Shown in pieces: positions 53,151 through 55,595 of a stretch of DNA of 55,595 bases. The stretch spans positions 1 to 55,595 of the forward strand of contig CAKRDZ010000020.1 in assembly GCA_934316845.1 (NCBI GenBank). Direction: 5' to 3'. This DNA is from an uncultured Eubacterium sp. (GTDB taxonomy: Bacteria; Bacillota; Clostridia; Lachnospirales; Lachnospiraceae). Position numbers and translations under genes: made by a program. Position 1 is the stretch's first letter, and each line of letters starts with the position of its first letter. A model generated the notes under the pieces. It did not search any database and was not told the origin of the DNA. It was given only the letters and a program-made list of their open reading frames with translations.

Positions 53151-54929
53151 ATGAATTTTAAGCCAGATGAAAAGAATGTACGTAGTTTGTTGAAATCGGG
53201 ATGTAAATTTGTTATACCACGATTTCAAAGAGAATATTCATGGGAGAGAAAAAATTATGAAGAATTTTTTTTGGATATGATGAACAATTTAATGATATCA
53301 AATGGTAAAATATGCGATGATCAATATTTTTTGGGAACAATGCTTTTTGTTGGTAATTTTGCAGAGAAACCGGATAAGCCAATAGAGGTGGTTGATGGTC
53401 AACAAAGATTAACTACCATAACGATATTATTTTCTGTATTGTCGGATCGCTTTCGTGAAATTCAGGAGGATATGTTGAGCCGCCAGCTGTTTAATTATAT
53501 TATGACAACAGATGATGATGGAACACCAGTGCGTGTTTTGCAAAGCAGTAGCAGCTATCCATATTTTTTGTATTTTATTCAGGATAGAGAAAAAAGAATA
53601 CTTAAACAACCTGGGAACGAAGAAGAAAATTGTATAAAAGAAACTTATGAATATTTCTGGAAACAAACATCAGAAAAAATGATGAAAAAGTTATTAAAAA
53701 AGAGGATTGGGGATGATATAGTTAATTCCCTGTTATATATTGATATTTTGAAGGCATTACGTGATCAAGTTTTAGATTGCACATTTATTTCTATTGCAGC
53801 TGCTGATAAGGATCAAGCAAATAAAATATTTGCAATTCTAAATGCGAAAGGGAAGCGCCTTGCTTATATTGATTTGATTAAGAATAAAATTTTTGATGTG
53901 TTAAAAGATGGTACAATAGGAACTAGGGCAGAAGAATATTGGAATGATATTAAGAATAACTTAAATAAAGGAAATGAAACGGTTGGCTTAGCTACTTTTT
54001 TTAGACATTATTGGATTTCTAAATATAATAGATGCAATACTAATACGTTATATGATAGTTTTATTAAAAAAATCAACAAAAATGAAGATGCGTATTCCAC
54101 TTTTTTAGAGGACTTGTATTATAATTCACAAAATTATATGAAAATTGTAAATCCTAAAAGAGAGGATTATAATAATAGGAAAGAGTTTTTTTGGCTGGTA
54201 CAGGCTTTAAAAGATATAAATCTGACGTTTAATGTTGTTCAGACAAGAATAGCATTGTTAGCATTATATGATGCAAAACAGCGTAATGTGATAACGGCAG
54301 AACAATTTAAAAAAGCTGTTTTGACAATGGAGAATTTTCACTTTGCATTTACTGCGGTTTGTTCCTTGAGAACCAATAATTTGGAATCTATTTATTCTCG
54401 TTTTGCTATCGCGTTAAGAAAGTGCAATAATAAACAGGAAACGAGTATAGTAATTAAAGAAAAACTAATTGATCCAATTGATAAAAGTTTTCCAGAGTTT
54501 GATTTGTTTTCTAAACGATTCAAAGAGTTGCTTTATTCCAAGAAAGATGTAACAACTAATATGAAAACGAAGTATGCAATTCAAAAACTTGGATGTTATT
54601 TTGATGATGGAGAAATATTTAAGGATGATAGCAGTATCGAACACATACTTCCTGAAACTGCTGGGGAATGTGCTCTAAATATAGGTAATTTAATTCTATT
54701 GGAAACAAAAATAAATAATGAAGCTGGTAATAATATATACACGGATAAAGTTCAATTTTATAAGCAATCACATTATTCGTGGATAAATAAATTTGTCGAT
54801 AAAAATAAAGAATGGGATAGTAAGATGATTGAAGAAAGAGCAGAGAGGTTGGCTGCATTTTATTATTATGCAATTCTAAAAAGAGAATTGCCGAAAAGTC
54901 TAGATATTAGTGTTGATGAAATAGTGTAG
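53151..54929 (+). CDS. DUF262/DUF1524 protein (GmrSD-like, type IV restriction candidate)
   Basis: A 592-residue protein behind AGGAGGTAGAG. The N-terminal DUF262 (ParB-like) motif reads IPRFQREYSW with VVDGQQRLTT (about 22-85). The C-terminal DUF1524 HNH-like motif is SIEHILPE then NIGNLILLE (about 497-525). Fused DUF262-DUF1524 proteins include GmrSD-type enzymes that attack modified DNA. Its place next to a methyltransferase cluster fits a defence role, but the substrate is unknown. Codon use is AT-rich. Confidence 0.85.
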   Translation: MNFKPDEKNVRSLLKSGCKFVIPRFQREYSWERKNYEEFFLDMMNNLMISNGKICDDQYFLGTMLFVGNFAEKPDKPIEVVDGQQRLTTITILFSVLSDRFREIQEDMLSRQLFNYIMTTDDDGTPVRVLQSSSSYPYFLYFIQDREKRILKQPGNEEENCIKETYEYFWKQTSEKMMKKLLKKRIGDDIVNSLLYIDILKALRDQVLDCTFISIAAADKDQANKIFAILNAKGKRLAYIDLIKNKIFDVLKDGTIGTRAEEYWNDIKNNLNKGNETVGLATFFRHYWISKYNRCNTNTLYDSFIKKINKNEDAYSTFLEDLYYNSQNYMKIVNPKREDYNNRKEFFWLVQALKDINLTFNVVQTRIALLALYDAKQRNVITAEQFKKAVLTMENFHFAFTAVCSLRTNNLESIYSRFAIALRKCNNKQETSIVIKEKLIDPIDKSFPEFDLFSKRFKELLYSKKDVTTNMKTKYAIQKLGCYFDDGEIFKDDSSIEHILPETAGECALNIGNLILLETKINNEAGNNIYTDKVQFYKQSHYSWINKFVDKNKEWDSKMIEERAERLAAFYYYAILKRELPKSLDISVDEIV

Positions 54930-55253
54930 GAATAGTTTATGTTTTGCATAATGCTACAAAAGCCAGTTGCATATTTTAAGAAAATGGAAGGGGAGTGCTA
55001 GATGCCTTGTAGACATCCGTTTAGCACGGATCAAAATGAGATGGAGAGCGATGTTAAATGTGAAAGTTGATAAAAGTGTAAATAACAAACTTGTTGCAAA
55101 ATGAAATAAGTTTTGGAACGAGTTTGCAAAGAAGTGTCAGCAAATCTAAGAAAAAATCCGTTAATCTCAGAAAATCACTAGAATAGGTAGGGCTATCCTA
55201 CAAGATGACCACTCCAAAGAAGTGATAAGCAACAACATATAAATGTCGGAATT
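54930..55253. other. Gene-poor right end of the island
   Basis: No gene of normal length is seen. A 22-residue ORF (55002-55070, start MPCRHPFSTD) has a fair ribosome site (AAGGGGAGTGCTAG) and could be real or a remnant. A GAGTTTGCAAAGAAGTG stretch near 55120 resembles the att-like repeat that follows. Confidence 0.4.
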
Positions 55254-55265
55254 GAGTTTGAATAG
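55254..55265 (+). repeat. Putative attR: copy of the guaA 3' end
   Basis: GAGTTTGAATAG, identical to 43485-43496, followed by GAAGAA against AAAGAA at guaA. Confidence 0.7.
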
Positions 55266-55296
55266 GAAGAAGTGCTTGCAAACCCACACAAACACT

Positions 55297-55313
55297 GAGT
55301 TTGCGAAAAACTC
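55297..55313 (+). terminator. Short hairpin, possibly the original guaA terminator
   Basis: GAGTTT and AAACTC around loop GCGAA, followed by GTTTATAAA. It lies 32 nt past the putative attR, a suitable place for the guaA terminator before island insertion. Confidence 0.45.
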
Positions 55314-55460
55314 GTTTATAAAATGTTGCTAATATTTAGAGAAATGGCAACTATTTATAATGGCTCAGTTGTCAAGACAAAAATTTGATATTTTTATAAT
55401 GAACTGATATGTTGACGGGTTACATGGAAAAATGTGTGAAGCATCTCCCGGATTTTTATA

Positions 55461-55595
55461 TTATGCGGCTGCTCTGGCTGCATCCAGAAGCATTACCGAA
55501 TAGTATACCTCGGCAGGTCGTTTGTTCCCAATGGACTGATGGCATCTTTCAAAGTTATAGGTGTAGATATACCTTCCGATGGCTTCTCTTGCTTC
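55461..55595 (-). mobile_element. IS3-family transposase, C-terminal end (cut by window edge)
   Basis: The minus strand from 55595 encodes 44 residues before a stop at 55461: EAREAIGRYIYTYNFERCHQ, then KRPAEVYY. This is the usual end of the IS3-family OrfB integrase core. The element's tip probably lies leftward, perhaps near TGTCAAGACA at 55370, but no matching terminal repeat can be seen because the other end is outside the window. Confidence 0.85.

Larger units (their letters stand above)
43485..55265. mobile_element. Defence-type genomic island inserted at the 3' end of guaA
   Basis: The 11.8 kb between the two 12-bp repeats is visibly more AT-rich than the DNA on its left. It contains only accessory genes: two ATPase/nuclease-type systems, membrane toxin-like genes, a restriction-modification cluster and DUF262. 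No integrase, relaxase or phage gene is present, so it is either a decayed element or one moved by an integrase encoded elsewhere. Confidence 0.7.

Overview
The window looks like the chromosome of a xylan-degrading Clostridia bacterium, most likely Lachnospiraceae. The grounds are clostridial-type ribosome binding sites with mixed ATG/GTG/TTG starts, the murB-rapZ-whiA-HPr-like-dnaE-pfkA gene order, an [FeFe]-hydrogenase maturase (HydG) behind a TM1266-type regulator, and Gram-positive style surface proteins. I do not assign a genus.

Layout. Positions 1-563 hold the 5' part of a leftward GH13 alpha-amylase gene. 765-8602 is an export or envelope operon: three HlyD-like adaptor lipoproteins, one large FtsX-type permease and two ABC ATPases, the second carrying a C-terminal AbrB-like domain. 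A NodB-type polysaccharide deacetylase follows (8663-9526). From 9630 to 26260 sixteen genes run in one direction with no gap above about 40 nt: uronate isomerase, GH115 alpha-glucuronidase, two GH10 xylanases, the spermidine/putrescine transporter potABCD, an FMN reductase, HPr kinase, ROK glucokinase, murB, rapZ, whiA and a Crh-like HPr. dnaE and pfkA follow. Together these link breakdown of glucuronoxylan to uronate and sugar catabolism and to the HprK/Crh control of carbon use.

30.9-43.5 kb is mixed core: a small acidic membrane protein, a lysine-rich DUF6465-like protein, a decayed AAA ATPase (frameshift in a G7 run), a structured leader RNA with terminator ahead of the TM1266-hydG pair, a KDPG aldolase-VOC fusion (which fits the uronate pathway), truA, an M18 aminopeptidase, a membrane-anchored pseudokinase with a decaying 30-bp repeat, a secreted GH11-CBM36 xylanase and guaA.

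43.5-55.27 kb is a visibly AT-rich island inserted at the 3' end of guaA. The last 12 bases of guaA (GAGTTTGAATAG) recur exactly at 55254-55265, 17 of 18 when extended, as expected for attL/attR. The island is packed with defence-type genes: an AAA ATPase plus DUF4435 TOPRIM pair resembling PARIS (AriA/AriB), a two-gene membrane/HEPN-like module that I cannot match to a named system, a standalone B3-like DNA-binding domain, and an XRE regulator, 5mC methyltransferase, NgoFVII-type PLD nuclease, PD-(D/E)XK nuclease, Vsr and DUF262/DUF1524 series. No integrase is visible. Beyond the right repeat lie a hairpin that may be the displaced guaA terminator and the 3' end of an IS3-family transposase, cut by the window edge.
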